A DNA stretch of 64,000 nt from Sistotremastrum niveocremeum HHB9708 (taxonomy: Eukaryota > Basidiomycota > Agaricomycetes > Sistotremastrales > Sistotremastraceae): the NCBI GenBank assembly GCA_001630475.1, contig KV419398.1:98453-162452 (forward strand), read 5' to 3'. Under the pieces are notes generated by a model. It saw only the letters and a program-made list of their open reading frames with translations. It was not told the origin of the DNA and searched no databases. Positions 1 through 13,544 of the stretch are shown one piece after another (the stretch's first letter is position 1; every line of letters begins with the position of its first letter). Both the position numbers and the translations under genes were made by a program.

Positions 1-176
1 GATGGAACCTAATAGATCGCTAAGGACAGGATGAGGATGACTGCCTGCGTATTTGAAGATCCAAGCACACCTTTGCTGCCGTAGTTGAAGTCTATGACCG
101 CATGCATCTTCATGAAGTACATCCAGGATCAGTGTTTGGTCGGTTTTGTGCCTACATTCGGGTTATTTCGGCCAAC

Positions 177-1018
<842 letters not shown>

Positions 1019-1367
1019 TTGATTTGATTGAAAGCTGGCTTCGATGAATCGACAAGGGAACTGTAGCTGAGAGTTGAATTGGATGGAGTAGTTGATGGAA
1101 TCAAATAGAGCTGGTGTCTTCTAAGGCGGAGCTCGTCTTGCTCGAGGTGACCAGAGACGGACGAGAAAAAATAAGCGAGAAATGCCGACAATGCCGAGCG
1201 CTTACGTCCTGAGTCCTCGGCTTTCGGAATTCGTTCGGGCTTCGGCTTCAACTTTTGCTCGCGATTTATTGGATTAAATCGTGATTTTCGACATCGAGGC
1301 ATCTTGACTTCAGATTACACCAACTTAATAATTGATCTACGTCCTTTCGTCATCAGGAAAGTTTTAA
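1019..1367. promoter_or_regulatory. Shared divergent promoter region
   Basis: About 350 bases separate the start codons of the leftward ferredoxin and rightward histidinol phosphatase genes, so both promoters must lie here or overlap. A leftward open frame crosses the first part but has no protein-like features and is not supported. No clear TATA box was seen. Confidence 0.5.
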
Positions 1368-2433
1368 ATGCCCCATAGCCACCATTCTCATTCTGGGCAG
1401 TTCTGTCGACACGCGAAGGGTACGCTCGAGGATGTAGTGAAGGCTGCTATCAATCAAAAATTTCGCGTATTTGGCATCTCCGAGCACGTTCCTCGTTATC
1501 GGAAAGAGGACTTATACCCTGAGGAGGTAGGTTCCGATCTCTACATCACCACACTTCCGTATCATGCTGTTGCCGGCATCCAGGATGGCCTAGAGATTGA
1601 AGAGCTCTCGAATACCTTCGAGAAATATTTGGACGAAGCACATCGTCTAAAAAAGGCTTATTCTCAAGAGATATCCATTCTTGTCGGTCTAGAAACCGAA
1701 TTCATCACACAGTTGGATCTGGAGCACTTATCGAGTGCCATCCAGCGACATGGCTGTGTGATCGACTATCTCGTCGGCTCGATACATCACGTCAATGGCA
1801 TCCCCATCGATTTCGACCGTGTCACCTATGAACGGGCCGTTGCCTCGTTTGCTTCCGCCTCCAACTCGTCTTCAACGCCGGACATCCTGGATCGGTTCTA
1901 CGAAGCGTATTTCGACGCGCAGGTTGAATTGATGGAGAAATTTCATCCCGAGATAATCGGCCACTTTGATCTTTGTCGCCTTTACGAGCCCTCAATACAA
2001 TTCCGCTCCCGGCCCAACATTTGGTCAAAAATCGAAAGAAATGTTACATTCGGAATCTCATACGGTGCTCTCTTTGAACTTAACGCGGCTGCGTTTCGAA
2101 AAGGGTGGAGAACACCTTACCCTGGAGAAGACATCTTCGAGGTATATCGGCTTTTGATATTCCCTAAAATCCGTCTCTCAATCATCTCAGCTCATCAGAC
2201 ACAAAGGAGGCCGATTTGCTCTGTCTGATGACTCGCACGGACCCCTTGTGGTAGGACAGAACTACGATCGACTCTTCCGCTTTCTCCGGGAAGTCGGTCT
2301 TCAAGAAATATGGTACCTCAAACAAAGCGATAGAGAGAACGTGGGTGGACGCAGGGTCGAGGCCATCAAAATGACGGGTGATGAATGGTTGAACGATGAG
2401 TTCTGGAACTTTGCTGCGGGCACTTCAGAATAG
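1368..2433 (+). CDS. HIS2: Histidinol-phosphatase (PHP family)
   Basis: Removes phosphate from L-histidinol phosphate in histidine biosynthesis, in the cytosol. It opens with the PHP-family metal-binding motif HSHHSHSGQ, followed by FGISEHVPRY and, later, GLETEF, GSIHHVNGIP and GRFALSDDSHGP, all typical of fungal His2. Three exons are proposed: 1368-1526, 1584-2141 and 2191-2433, giving 319 residues. The first intron (1527-1583) is 57 nt, a multiple of three and free of stops, so the frame reads through it. It has a GTAGGT donor and CAG acceptor, and its removal restores the family spacing between YPEE and the Glu-rich helix. The second intron joins DIFE to LIRHKGGRF. Confidence 0.88.
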
Positions 2434-2958
2434 ACGCCTCGGCATGCTATAGTCTAAACGCGTTACGTAATCCGCTGCGTGTTCCCTGATCAGCCATGCT
2501 ATGCTGCGCTTCACTTTTTGGGCGACCGGAGCGATTTTTTTGCTGTGTGGAGATATCCACGTCCACGACGGAGTGTCCATTCCCCTCTCCGGAGACCACG
2601 TTCCGGAACTGCGATGACGTCGAATTATATTCGTGGAAACACTCAGGACTCGAGGGTTCGCACGAGTCATTTATCATTGGCTGCTGCGGGTTTTGTTGTT
2701 TACTCAAACGAGAGAGTTCACGGAATGCCAATGTCTAGATCTGCTTTCAGACTCGTCTCTAAATTCCATGTTTGCATCTTACAGTTGCTACGACACACTG
2801 TTAACATGGCATCGATATCAGATAGCCTCGCAGCGGCTACCATTTCCAGTCAGTGAGCACAGCCACACTGATCGCGGACTCGGGAGTCCCGCTCAGGGTA
2901 AACTAACCCTCGCTTCTCCCCCTTAGAGTCATTCCAACAAAAGCTGACTACGACACAG
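2434..2958. other. Intergenic, 3' flank and promoter
   Basis: Stretch between the histidinol phosphatase stop and the CYP-A promoter. It contains several overlapping short open frames on both strands, none with recognisable protein character. Confidence 0.5.
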
Positions 2959-2966
2959 TATATAAT
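2959..2966 (+). promoter_or_regulatory. TATA box of CYP-A
   Basis: TATATAAT lies about 45 bases before the CYP-A start codon, with a pyrimidine-rich leader (CCCACTCCATC) between them. This is the usual fungal layout. Confidence 0.6.
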
Positions 2967-3007
2967 GCTCGCAATTCCCACTCCATCGACATTATCCAAT
3001 TTTCATC

Positions 3008-5129
3008 ATGTCTCTCATGTTCCACGTTCTGTTCTCGGCTTCAACTTTTTTGGCGTTTATTTGCTTAGTAGCATTTTATCATATCTGGTTCAGGCCTCGT
3101 TTTTCTCCTCTGTTGTCATTACCGGGTCCCAAATCACCTAGCTTTATATGGGGAAATCTTGGTGAGATTCTGGTATCGGGACCTGGAGAACTTCACGCTC
3201 GATGGCTTCAACAATTCGGAGCGGTCTTAACTTATAAGGTAAGTTTCTCACCTCGAAGAAGTTTGTTTACTGACATAGACTCAGGGCTTCTTGAACACGA
3301 ATCGGCTTTTCACACATGACACTCGGGTCATCGCACATGTACTTTCCCATCCGGATGACTTCCCGAAGCCTCCAGAGGTTCGGAGTGCACTGGCTCGCAT
3401 TCTAGGTCGAGGTAAGCTACCTATATTAGTAGTTGGGCGTCGCTGATTCGTTTTCTTCTTCCAGGACTTTTATCGTCAGAGGGTCACGATCACCGGAAGC
3501 AGGTAAATCTGATTCTCGAATCTCCAACCCAGACTTTGACTGACGTGAACATTACCTTGAAGCGCAAAATACTAGTATGTACCCAATTTTGCATCCCGAA
3601 AATAGTCTGAAAATGTTTTTGTTATCAGAACGTGGCCTTCAGCAGCCAGAATATCCGTGACTTCACCGAATTGTTCTTCGAGAGCGCTCTTGAGCTAAGA
3701 GACACTTGGCTCGACATGATCTCTGACTCCACGGATTCGTCTGATTCGGTCAAATTGGATGCGTTGGATTGGCTCGCTCGAGTGACTCTCGATGTCATTG
3801 GTATCGCAGGATTTGGATATCGATTCAATGCAGTCAGGTCTCCGGATGACGGTAAAGATGCTATGGCCGCTGCATTTTTTCTTGGAGCCGAGAGTGGACG
3901 CCCAATGCCCATTCTGCGATCACTTATCCCCATTCTGAGAATCTGGGTAAGTGTATTTTCTCTCCCTTGAGTATATACTGATAGCGTTATGCGAAGCCGT
4001 CTGAACGGGAACGTCGCGTTCAAAATTCGCTGAAAATTCTGCGCGATATAGGTCGAAGATTGATTACCGCCAAGAAAGACGCACTTCACAAGTCAGCAGA
4101 GGGGGGAAAGCTTGATAAACAATCCTTCCAGGGACGAGACGTACTGACTTTACTACTGCGAGCCAATATGTCGTCGAATGTGCCTCACGGAGCCCGCCTA
4201 AGTGACGAGGAAGTCTTGTGTCGTGAGTTTCCCTCGACATTCCGCATCGCAGCGCACTCAACGATTATCATATCTACAGAGGTCCCGACTTTCATGGTTG
4301 CTGGCCATGAAACGACCAGCTCGGCGACTTCATGGTGTTTATATTCTCTCGCCACCAATCCAGAAGTTCAGCGAAAGCTACGAGAAGAACTATGTCGAGT
4401 AGAAACGGACAGACCATCGATCGATGTCCTCAATTCTCTCCACTACTTGGACTGGGTCTTAAGAGAAACTTTACGCTTGCATGCTCACGTCCCTTCTTCG
4501 ATGAGAATAGCTGTGAAAGACACCGTCATTCCATTCGGAGCCCCAGTGACCGATAGAAACGGGACAGAAATTTCAGAAGTCAGGTAAGGACGCGGTTTAC
4601 AAAGTCCGAATACAGATGTCGGATCCTGACCAGATGAACATATCAGAGTTCAAAGGGGCGATGGCATCAACATCCCGATTATTACTCTGAATCGATCTAC
4701 CGAGTTCTGGGGCGAAGACGCCATGCAATTCAGGTACGACTTATTGCTCCACGTCGTAATTTCTCATCTTATCATTCACTCGGTAGACCGGAAAGGTGGG
4801 CGGATCTTCCAGAAGCAGTCATGAACATACCTGGCGTGTGGGGTGGATTGATGACATTTCTCGGTGGGTCGAGATCTTGCATCGGATATAAATTTGCCAT
4901 CGCAGAGTGAGTTGTGGTATTTCTTGGTCCAACCGACATCATTCTAACACCTCGTGCTGATAGAATGAAAGCCCTCATCTTCACCATGGTCAGGACCTTT
5001 GCATTCGAGATGGCCGATGCAGATATCGAAATTGTCAAAAGAAGCGGGATTGTTACAAGGCCTTTTGTGAAGTCACAATTAGAGAAGGGAAATCAGATGC
5101 CGCTCAAGGTATCGATTCTGCGTGAATAG
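3008..5129 (+). CDS. Cytochrome P450 (CYP-A)
   Basis: Membrane-anchored heme monooxygenase, probably of the endoplasmic reticulum. Ten exons (3008-3238, 3285-3411, 3465-3502, 3563-3574, 3629-3946, 3997-4222, 4280-4583, 4647-4733, 4787-4906, 4964-5129) stay in phase and give 542 residues. Residues 1-25 form an N-terminal anchor, followed by the Pro-rich LPGPKSPSF hinge. The I-helix oxygen-binding motif is AGHETTS, the K-helix ExxR is in LRETLR, the PERW motif follows, and the heme-binding loop is [13 protein letters not shown] with the ligand Cys. The fourth exon is a 12-nt microexon encoding RKIL. CYP-B at 57.5-59.7 kb is a close paralogue with the same microexon. The substrate is unknown. 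The arrangement resembles basidiomycete families such as CYP5150 or CYP5144, but I cannot assign one. Confidence 0.92.
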
Positions 5130-5527
5130 AAGGTATCAAATTAGATTTAGTAAGCGTGAGAGTTTGCGAGCACTTCACCGGCGGAAGGCAGAATAATTTA
5201 TTTTCTTGGTTCCAATTTTTTTAGATTGTCGTTAGTAAATAGTTGCATTTAATTCTCACAGTTCGCAATTACTAGTGCTACAATGGGTATATTGTGTAGC
5301 TTACTGCCAACTCCTTCCTTTCAGTAGAACTCAATGTCAGCGTTCCGAAAAGGTCCTCATCGATATCGTTGTAGCCAGCAATAGACGCCCACGTCATGAT
5401 TCCGCGAAATTAGCACTCAGACATGTCTTCGAATAGTACTACTACAGTTATTATGCTATGCTGACGGTACTCGTAGTTCGCTCAGTAAAGCATCGACAGA
5501 CTGCTGGCGCTCGAAAATTTCTAGGCT
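5130..5527. other. Convergent intergenic region
   Basis: Space between the 3' ends of CYP-A and the ABC transporter. It is AT-rich after the CYP-A stop (5200-5260), as expected for a polyadenylation region. No gene was seen. Confidence 0.5.
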
Positions 5528-8500
5528 CTAAAGTCCTGCAGCACTATACAACGCTTCCTTGTCCGAACTTTCGTCCACCAGGCCTTTGAAGAAACTTCCC
5601 TGTCGTTTTAGTAACGCTTTCGGAGAGTCCAACTCTTTTATTTCGCCAGCATCAAGGACCAACTAAGACCAGAATCAGCTTTGCTTCGCCAGAAAGATAC
5701 GAATGGACGCGTTGACATACGATTTTATCGGAGCCCATGATTGTCTGCAAGCGATGCGCAACGGTAATGACGGTGGCATCCTTGAACTCTGTTTTGAGGG
5801 ATTCTTGTATCACCCGATCAGTCTCGTAATCTGAAACGTTTCAATCAACATCTGACAGGCAAGGAACGGCAGTCGAAGGAGCGTACCAATTGCGGCTGTA
5901 GCCTCGTCCAGGATGACGACACGACTTCGCCGCAGGATTGCGCGTGCGAGAGCGATGATTTGACGTTGGCCTTGAGAGAAGTTTGATCCTCCAGATGCAA
6001 CTTCCGTATCAAGCCCTATTGTGCCAGACTCCCCGCTCTTCCCTGCGTTATCGGCTGGCGCTTCGCCGACATTTGCTCTTTGAGGAGCCCCTGTAGATGG
6101 CCCCGCAGTCGTGTTCGATGTTTGCGTCCGATTCAGGCCTGCTGCGTTCAATACTTCGTTCAACAGCGCGTCATCATGATCTCCAAAGGGATCTAAGTTC
6201 TCCCGCAGTGTGCCAGCGAGTAACTCAGGGTGTTGCGGGATGACAGTCACATTGGACCGGAGAGCACAAAGATTGATCTTGTCCGTGTCAAGGCCGTCGT
6301 AGAGGACGGTGCCAGTGGTAGGGATAGCTCGGAGGAGCGCCAGTGCGACCGTCGATTTTCCGGCTCCTGTTCGTCCAACTAATCGGTTGTGAATTAGATA
6401 GTCACTACAACCATAAGGAAACGGAGGCATACCAATGCCCATTCTTTCGCCCGATTTGAGTACAAAGTTGATGTTCTTCAACACCTCTGGACCGTCGAGA
6501 GAATATTTGGCGCTTAGATTCTCCACAATCAATTCCCCACTAGCTGGCCAATATGCAGGCGGTGACGCATCCTTAGTCGAAGGAGGTTCATGATCAATGT
6601 CCAAGAAGTCCTGAATCCTCTCCAAACTATTCAGGCCGACGTCAATTGCAATACCGAAGGACGAGAAAATAATGCACAAACCTATTACCCTGGACTTCGA
6701 CTTCATTGAAGAGGCGGATCCACACGAGAAGTTCGAATGAGAATCCGCTCATTAGCGCCAGAGTGAAGCCAACGTTCCCCGACGTCGTGGGTCGACCGTA
6801 TACGACATATGCCGCAACTATGCCCGTGAAGAGACCTCCGAGAGTGTCCATTCGTACTCCAATCCAACTGACAACAATGAGCGACACTCAGAGAAGAACA
6901 TGACAAATAACATACCGGTTGAGATTCCAATATACACGAGCCGCGCGAGTATATCTATCGATTCGGCGGAGAGACTCGTCGTGAAACGCTGCTTGAGCTC
7001 CATAAGCACGGATCGAAACTAGCGGTGAACGTTAAGCAGAGCTCTCTCAGTGGTGAACAAAGATGTACTCACCTAAACCAGTGAGAGCTGCGCCGACGTG
7101 ACTCAAAACCGGGCTTCGAGCATTGCTCATGTCTCTCTTGACAGGTAGCTGCGCTGCCATGTACAGCTGACCGCTGAGCATGCCCAACGCAACCACGACA
7201 AAGGCCGATATCAGTGCCGTCAACCCGGCTTGAGTTATAACAGCGATGATGGTACATATCAAGCCGGACGTAATATATAAGAAGCCGATGGACATCTCTG
7301 CGAGTGGTCCATCAATCATCTGACAATCTTGAGAGCAGCGGGAGAGGACACGAGAGATTGGCGTGGTATCAAGCCAGCTTAATAATCGATGTTACATAGC
7401 AATATTTGTGATGAGCTTAGAACGTACCGAAATGTCGATGTGAGAATCGAGTGAACTAGTTTCCGGTGAAGGGCTCTGGAAGCCCTCACAGACCCCCAAG
7501 CCCAATATCCATTTGCGAAACCAACAAATATCAGACCTGCCACCAGAATGCCGGCATAGATCGCGAGATATCTGTTCATAGTCAGTAAGCGCCCATGTCG
7601 TAGAACAAGGGGAAGTGAACATACTTCGGGACGGGCACTTCGGCGTGATCAATGGCGTCGTATTGCATTGCCCAGTATCCGAGGAACCACTTCGCGGCGA
7701 TACTCATGACACTGTCGGCGAAGATGCCGACCAAGCAAAGGGTGAAAAAGAACGGACCCCCGAATTCGACGAGCCACATTTTCACTGTAAGGACAGGGCG
7801 TCCGATGAGCGAGGGGATGATCCATGACAATAATCACGTACTGGCTCTCCAGCTGAGGTGGCCCTGAGCCATCTCCTCGGGGACAATCAGCTTTCCTGCG
7901 GCCTTCGACGCGTCCTTATCCTCGTCACTGGCTTCACTCTCTTTATGGTCCTCGCCAAGATAACCCTCCTTACGCGCTTGAGCCTCCTCCAATTCGATTT
8001 CGGCTCTTAATCGATCATTTTTCCTCAGGGCTTCAGCGACCGTACCCTGGCTAACGATTCTTCCATCCACACTGAGAGAAATGACGTAGGCTGCGTAGGG
8101 CTCGACGAGAAGGACGTTGTGCGTGACGAGTATCGTTGTCCGGCCTCTGAGAAGGTCACCGCCGAGGCATTTGTCTGCCACCCATCGGGCAGTGTGGACG
8201 TCGAGGGCTGATAAGACGTCGTCGAGTAGTAGAGTCTGCGCGGAGGAGTACACTGCTCGTGCGAGTGTCAGCCGTGCTTTCTGTCCTCCACTAGCGTGAA
8301 ATTTCCATGAGAAAAGGCAAGATTCGGTATGTAGATAGGCCGGTTACCTAAGCGTAATTCCCTTCTCCCCCACTTCGGTGAGGTCGCCGGCTTCGAAGAG
8401 ACTCAGGTCACGCGTCAATGCGCATTGATAGATGACTATAGAACCAATGAACATCATGCGGACGAAGAATCCAGATAGCACAGATACCTTTGTCGAAGCG

Positions 8501-11500
8501 TTCCTTGTCGTACTTGGCTCCGAAAAGTATATTATCCTATCGGCAAAATCAGTCAGGATAGCACTATAGAACGCGAAAGATGTTTACCCGAATAGTCTCA
8601 TTCAATACCCAACTCTCTTGAGCGGCATAAGCGACGCCTTGTTCCCGCGGAAGACTCCACTGAGAATCCGGCCCCAACGGTTGATAATACATCTCTCCAA
8701 GCAACGCCATCAACATGCTCGTCTTTCCAGATCCGGTAGGGCCACAGATGATGTTGAGCTCGCCGTGCTTGAAGACCAGATCTCCATCGATCTGAAGCTT
8801 GAAGTTCCGTCTTCCGGTAGATGGTGTCTGGGCTCCGGTGGCAGAATCAGATTGCTTCTCCCAGGTGAAAGCAGACTTGCAGATCTTGATACCAGAGGAT
8901 TCTTCTCCTGCTCCGGTGGACACAAGAGCTTCTTTGCCACTTTCGCTGTATAGTTCGCCCTATGCAATACGCCGCGTCATAGGTGGACCGACAAGGGAGT
9001 ACGGAACGTACATTATTGACAAAATCTCCAACGCGATTAAGAGACACGATAGCTGATGCCCAGGTGTCAATAGACAAGTATGTAAGTCGCTTATCTCTGA
9101 AATCGGCGCACCTCGAAGCATATTCGGTAAGTAATGGAAGAGACCGAATAGATGCTCTTGAAAGATGTTGAACACCTAGAGGTGGAGGTGAGGAGGACGC
9201 TCCAAGATCCAACCGAATTGCAGACTTACAGCGATAGAAGAATAGATGGTAGAAGCAGTAAGCGACTTCTTCAGGATGAGCGTCTAAATGACCGGAAGTT
9301 CAAGGTGCGCGAAAACCGAGAGAAAGAGGCAGTACGGACGTAGGTGGCATATGTCGCAATCATAGTCATGAGCGGGAAGATCGAGCTGAGTCACACCGAA
9401 ATCAGAATCCAGATGTATCCGAACGATGGAGGGCGCACGTACTTCAACATCCACGTTCCAGTGCTCAGCCATTGCGTTTTGAGTATGTACCCGAGTTCCT
9501 CTATAGATCCAGGTAGACCTCGTCATCATCGATACATTATCAAAGAAGATGAAGGACGGACCTTCTCGCTTCTCGGAGAGATGCTTTTCGACTTTATCCT
9601 CCCACGCGAAGATCTTGATCATCCGGAGGACATTCATGACTTGATTGATGGCAGCAATACGAGCATCACTCTAGATTGAATGTCAGAAGTCTCGATCTTG
9701 TCTTCCTTATCGCAAAGTACCGAAAGAGCCCACCTTCTTCATTTTCGTCGCCTGAAGCTTCATTCCAAGTTTGGCCAACCATCCCGGAACAGGGATCATA
9801 CAGATGAAGATCGCCATACCGACGAAGGCGCTCCATCCAAGAATGATGTACAACAACGCAATACAGATGCCAAGACGAACAACAAGGAAGACTAGCATAA
9901 CAACTGCGTGAGTTTATGCTCGACAATGGATACCGAAGCACTAACCAGGTGTCAACCAATCTGCACCTCCCTGGAGGATTCTCAGATCCGACGAGATCAT
10001 GTTGGTGATCTTCCCGATCTGATCTTGACTCTTCTCTTCAGGCTTCTTCTCCTCGACTCTCAACTCCTCTTTCGGCTTATTGGTCTCCGCAGCCTTGACG
10101 GCAACCTCGGTCGCAGCGACTGAGCTCGGAGCGGTACCAGCAGGATCTGCACCGTCCATCATTTCGGCCGGTATCCCAGTAACATGAGCTGCGTCTGCTG
10201 CGTCGATCGCTTGTGATTCGACAGGGGTAGGCGCCGGTGATTGGATGGCTTCCAAAGGTGCTGCGGGAGCTTTCTTCGTCTTCTTCGAAGAAGGGGCATC
10301 TTCTTTCTTCACCGCAGTGCTCAGTCGTACGCGGAGCGAATGCACGAAGACGAGGTGCGTAATTATTGCTGATCGACGGATGACGACTTTGGTCTAACAT
10401 GTATTTGAGGATAAATAAACTCATCGTTGAGATAAGAAGAACGACGTACGGAGAAGTATAGATAGGTTTGTTGACAAATGGAGTTAATGATCGGGCCAAC
10501 TGTGAGCCATACAATCCATACCCAAGGCCTAAGAGCGTCGTGATCGCCTTCCAGATATCTTAGGAATCGCAGTCAGCGTTGAGCGCTGAGTAGTAACGAA
10601 GGACTCACGATAAGATACGGTTAATGGCGACAGGTGATGCGAATTCATTGATAGCCTGAAGGGAACAGTCGCAATTAGTTAAAGATGTCCCGTCTCAAAG
10701 ACTTGACAAACGGACTTGAACGATGCTGAGCGCCGACATCACGGCATATTGTTTCTCTACATTCATGGCAAGGATCAGCTAGCGAAAAGGAAGCCGAAGA
10801 AGATCATACTGAAATAGAAAATTGTTGCCCAGATGAAACTCCATTGCTTCCGTCCCAATTGAACGGGATCCAAAGTCTAAAATCACGATTAAATCTCGAC
10901 ACGATGAGCTAACGACAGGCACGCTTACCTTAAAGCCAGACTTTTCGATATAACCTGCTGTATCGTCATCCGCGAGCGTCGGTAGATCATCGATCGTCAG
11001 AGTCGAGTTTTTGAAAGCCTTGTAAATGAGCGGATCTAGGTGCGAGAAGAAGGCGAGGGACAGATATGAGGCTGTCTGAGTAATCGTTGGTGGGATAGGA
11101 TTCTACAGATCGATAAGAATGTCAAATTCGACAATATCGTCCTACTAAGGATAGCAGTACATACTTCCGGATCCGCAGGGATGTATCTCCGCGGAAGATT
11201 AGCGGGAACAAAGAATCCCGTCAGAATCAAGACCGCAAATCGCGTCCAACCTAATGCGCCTTCTTGGTAATCCAACGGTAGACGGCCAGCGGCGACAGGG
11301 GCGATATCGCGGAGGACGTAGATGAATAGAATGATAAGGTGGAGGAAGGAAAGATGCGAAGATACTAGGTATTTCCATTTTGATGTACCGAAGATAGGTA
11401 CAGGGGAGAGGAGGGCCGTGTAAGCCTACCAGTGGGTAGATGTAAGCCATTATCTCGCATGTGGAGGTGGCAAAGGGCACGTACGAAGAATGCAAGCAAT

Positions 11501-11905
11501 GTTAAATTGATAACGTTAAAGTTTTGATTGATGAGTACTAGTTGGATAGCAAGTAACGCGAGTGACGCGACTATCCGGACGCTTTGGAGAATAGACCATG
11601 CGATGGATTCTTTGTAGGCCGGATCTTGCAGTTCTTTGACACGATAGCTCACGTCTACGAAGAAGGAGTAGAATCTCCGCAGCCTCGTTTCTGGTATGAT
11701 GGCATGTAATCCAAGTAGGAAGAGAGAGATGGCGGATAGGTAGACAGGAATTATTCGGGGGTCAGTCCAGATGCTGCCATTGGTCGCACTGCGGAGAGGC
11801 TAAGCAATATCGTACCGGCGGGCAGAGAATGACGAACACGGGGTAGTTAGCGTCGAGAAACGGGTGAAGTAAATTTTGGTAAAGGAGGATGGGCTGCTGT
11901 TCCAT
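5528..11905 (-). CDS. ABCC (MRP-type) full ABC transporter
   Basis: ATP-driven exporter of the multidrug-resistance-associated family, expected in the vacuolar or plasma membrane and often handling conjugates or secondary metabolites. The gene has many short introns. The N-terminus (11905 leftward) carries an extra block of hydrophobic helices (TMD0-like), then TMD1, NBD1, TMD2 and NBD2. NBD1 shows Walker [10 protein letters not shown] (about 8.71 kb), the signature LSGGQ split by an intron (about 8.3 kb) and Walker [15 protein letters not shown]2 shows Walker A RTGAGKST beside an intron (about 6.37 kb), the variant signature FSQGQRQ, Walker [13 protein letters not shown] and the H-loop VAHRL. 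The protein ends ...LYSAAGL. A long Ala/Pro/Glu/Lys-rich insertion interrupts TMD1 (about 10.06-10.32 kb). The position beside CYP-A fits an exporter role, but this subfamily also has housekeeping members. Confidence 0.9.
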
Positions 11906-13544
11906 ATTCGGCGTCGTGAATGTGATAACTGTTACGAATTTTTGGTAGAAGAACGGCGCGTGGATCTATTACTTATCTTCAATTGGCATGAAGTATGAAA
12001 GCAGATGGAGTAAATAACGCACTAGGAGAGTCTAAGCAGACCTAACGTCCCAAGAACCCTTGCGCGCGCGTCGCCTCGCGAGAAGCCAAATGGTTATAAC
12101 CTTTTCTGAAGACCTGATAAGCCTGTAAGGACGACGTGGAAGGGAACAAGAAACCAGAATCGACCTTCAAGCGCAGCGCTGTCCCCTAAAAGCACGACGT
12201 TGTGCGCAAGAATAGTTCTGCATCCCTTCTCAGGCTTCCGAGTAGCTTATCAACATCAATTGATTCGGCGCCTAATCCGTTCCATGAGGGACGTGAGCTC
12301 GCCATTGATCGAATACACAGCCATAGCAACTAACCTGGCTGCGGAAAGGTTGTAATGCGGTCGTAGTGTATTCAAGAGGCGAGTCAAGGCATTTGAACAT
12401 CAGGTGTCCTGCATGTCGGAGCCGCGCATGCCCGAGAAAGGCAAACCATTCTGTATCACCAACGCTAGTATCTTCTCTTTCGGTCAACAAGCGAAAACGG
12501 GTTTTTGCATCCGTGAAACATGGCATCCAGCGGAATAGTCCAGAAGACGAAGCGCAAGCGAACTCGAGTCGACAGAGGGCCCGCCATGATCAGCATCGGA
12601 GTTCTAATATTGAAACACTAGGTATAGCGCAAACGCATCAATATTCATGCGAATTCGGACACCAACCGAGACAAAAGCGCCATACCGGTTACTTGGCTGA
12701 AGCAATATTTTTCCAGCAAGACCTGTCGAATTCCACTTGCAAATTCATTTTTCACGCTTATCTATGAACGCGCTGTGTCACGCGTTGTCACACAGAGGGT
12801 CCACGAAAAGTATTGTTAGTGCAGAATTGGATAAGGTTTGTGTATATCTCGGACATGAGATAAAGACGTCTCATCCCATCCTGTAAGGCAATCCTGCTGT
12901 CCATCCCCAAGTGTGCAACTTATCGCCTTCTTCATGCAGCTAACGGACGTAAATTCTTTATCGCCGATCCTTGTTTTGATATTGTGATTACGTGATACTG
13001 TCTTCTCTCCTTCAGCGACCAAGCCAGCGACTGTCTATTTGAGACAATTCAGTCAGATTCATCTTTTAAGAGCCACTGTGACTCTCTATCAAGGTCGACA
13101 TTGAGCGATGTCAGGGTGAATTACTCGTGTATTGTGCTCTTGAGTTTTGACTTATCCAAAGGTTAATACATCGACGTCGACAGTACTATAGTCTATCCAG
13201 GCGAACCGTCCAGTTGTCCCAACGTTCAATGAGGCCATGTCGCTACCAATCAAGCTATTGTATCCAATGTTCATGACGACGATTCAAGATCTGCACCTTC
13301 TTGTGGCATTTCCTTCATCTTTTGTCTCGTCTTGTTCCGAAATCCGGGTCTCCAGGCGATAAACGAATACGATGGATACGATGCCACTCACTTTCCACAC
13401 CATGAATCAATCGCTCTTAAACTCTTCATCGTCAGAACCTTCACTCCCTCTTAGTCCTCCCATTAACCAGCTCTTCAGCTCCCCCGCTTCCCAACACTGG
13501 CATCTCGCCTCCTACGCTTTCTCTCCTCATCATAACACATTCCA
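11906..13544. other. Long intergenic region
   Basis: About 1.6 kb between divergent genes, the ABC transporter and the RNase III-domain gene. It must hold both promoters. A GC-rich CGCGCG patch lies near 12062. Short open frames at 12.27-12.77 kb and 13.37-13.65 kb have no domain features; the latter could instead be an upstream exon of the next gene. Confidence 0.45.

Noticed and set aside
12366-12767. 133-codon rightward frame upstream of the RNase III-domain gene
   Set aside because: Low hydrophobic-core character, no motif, opposite-strand frames of similar length and no splice-supported extension.
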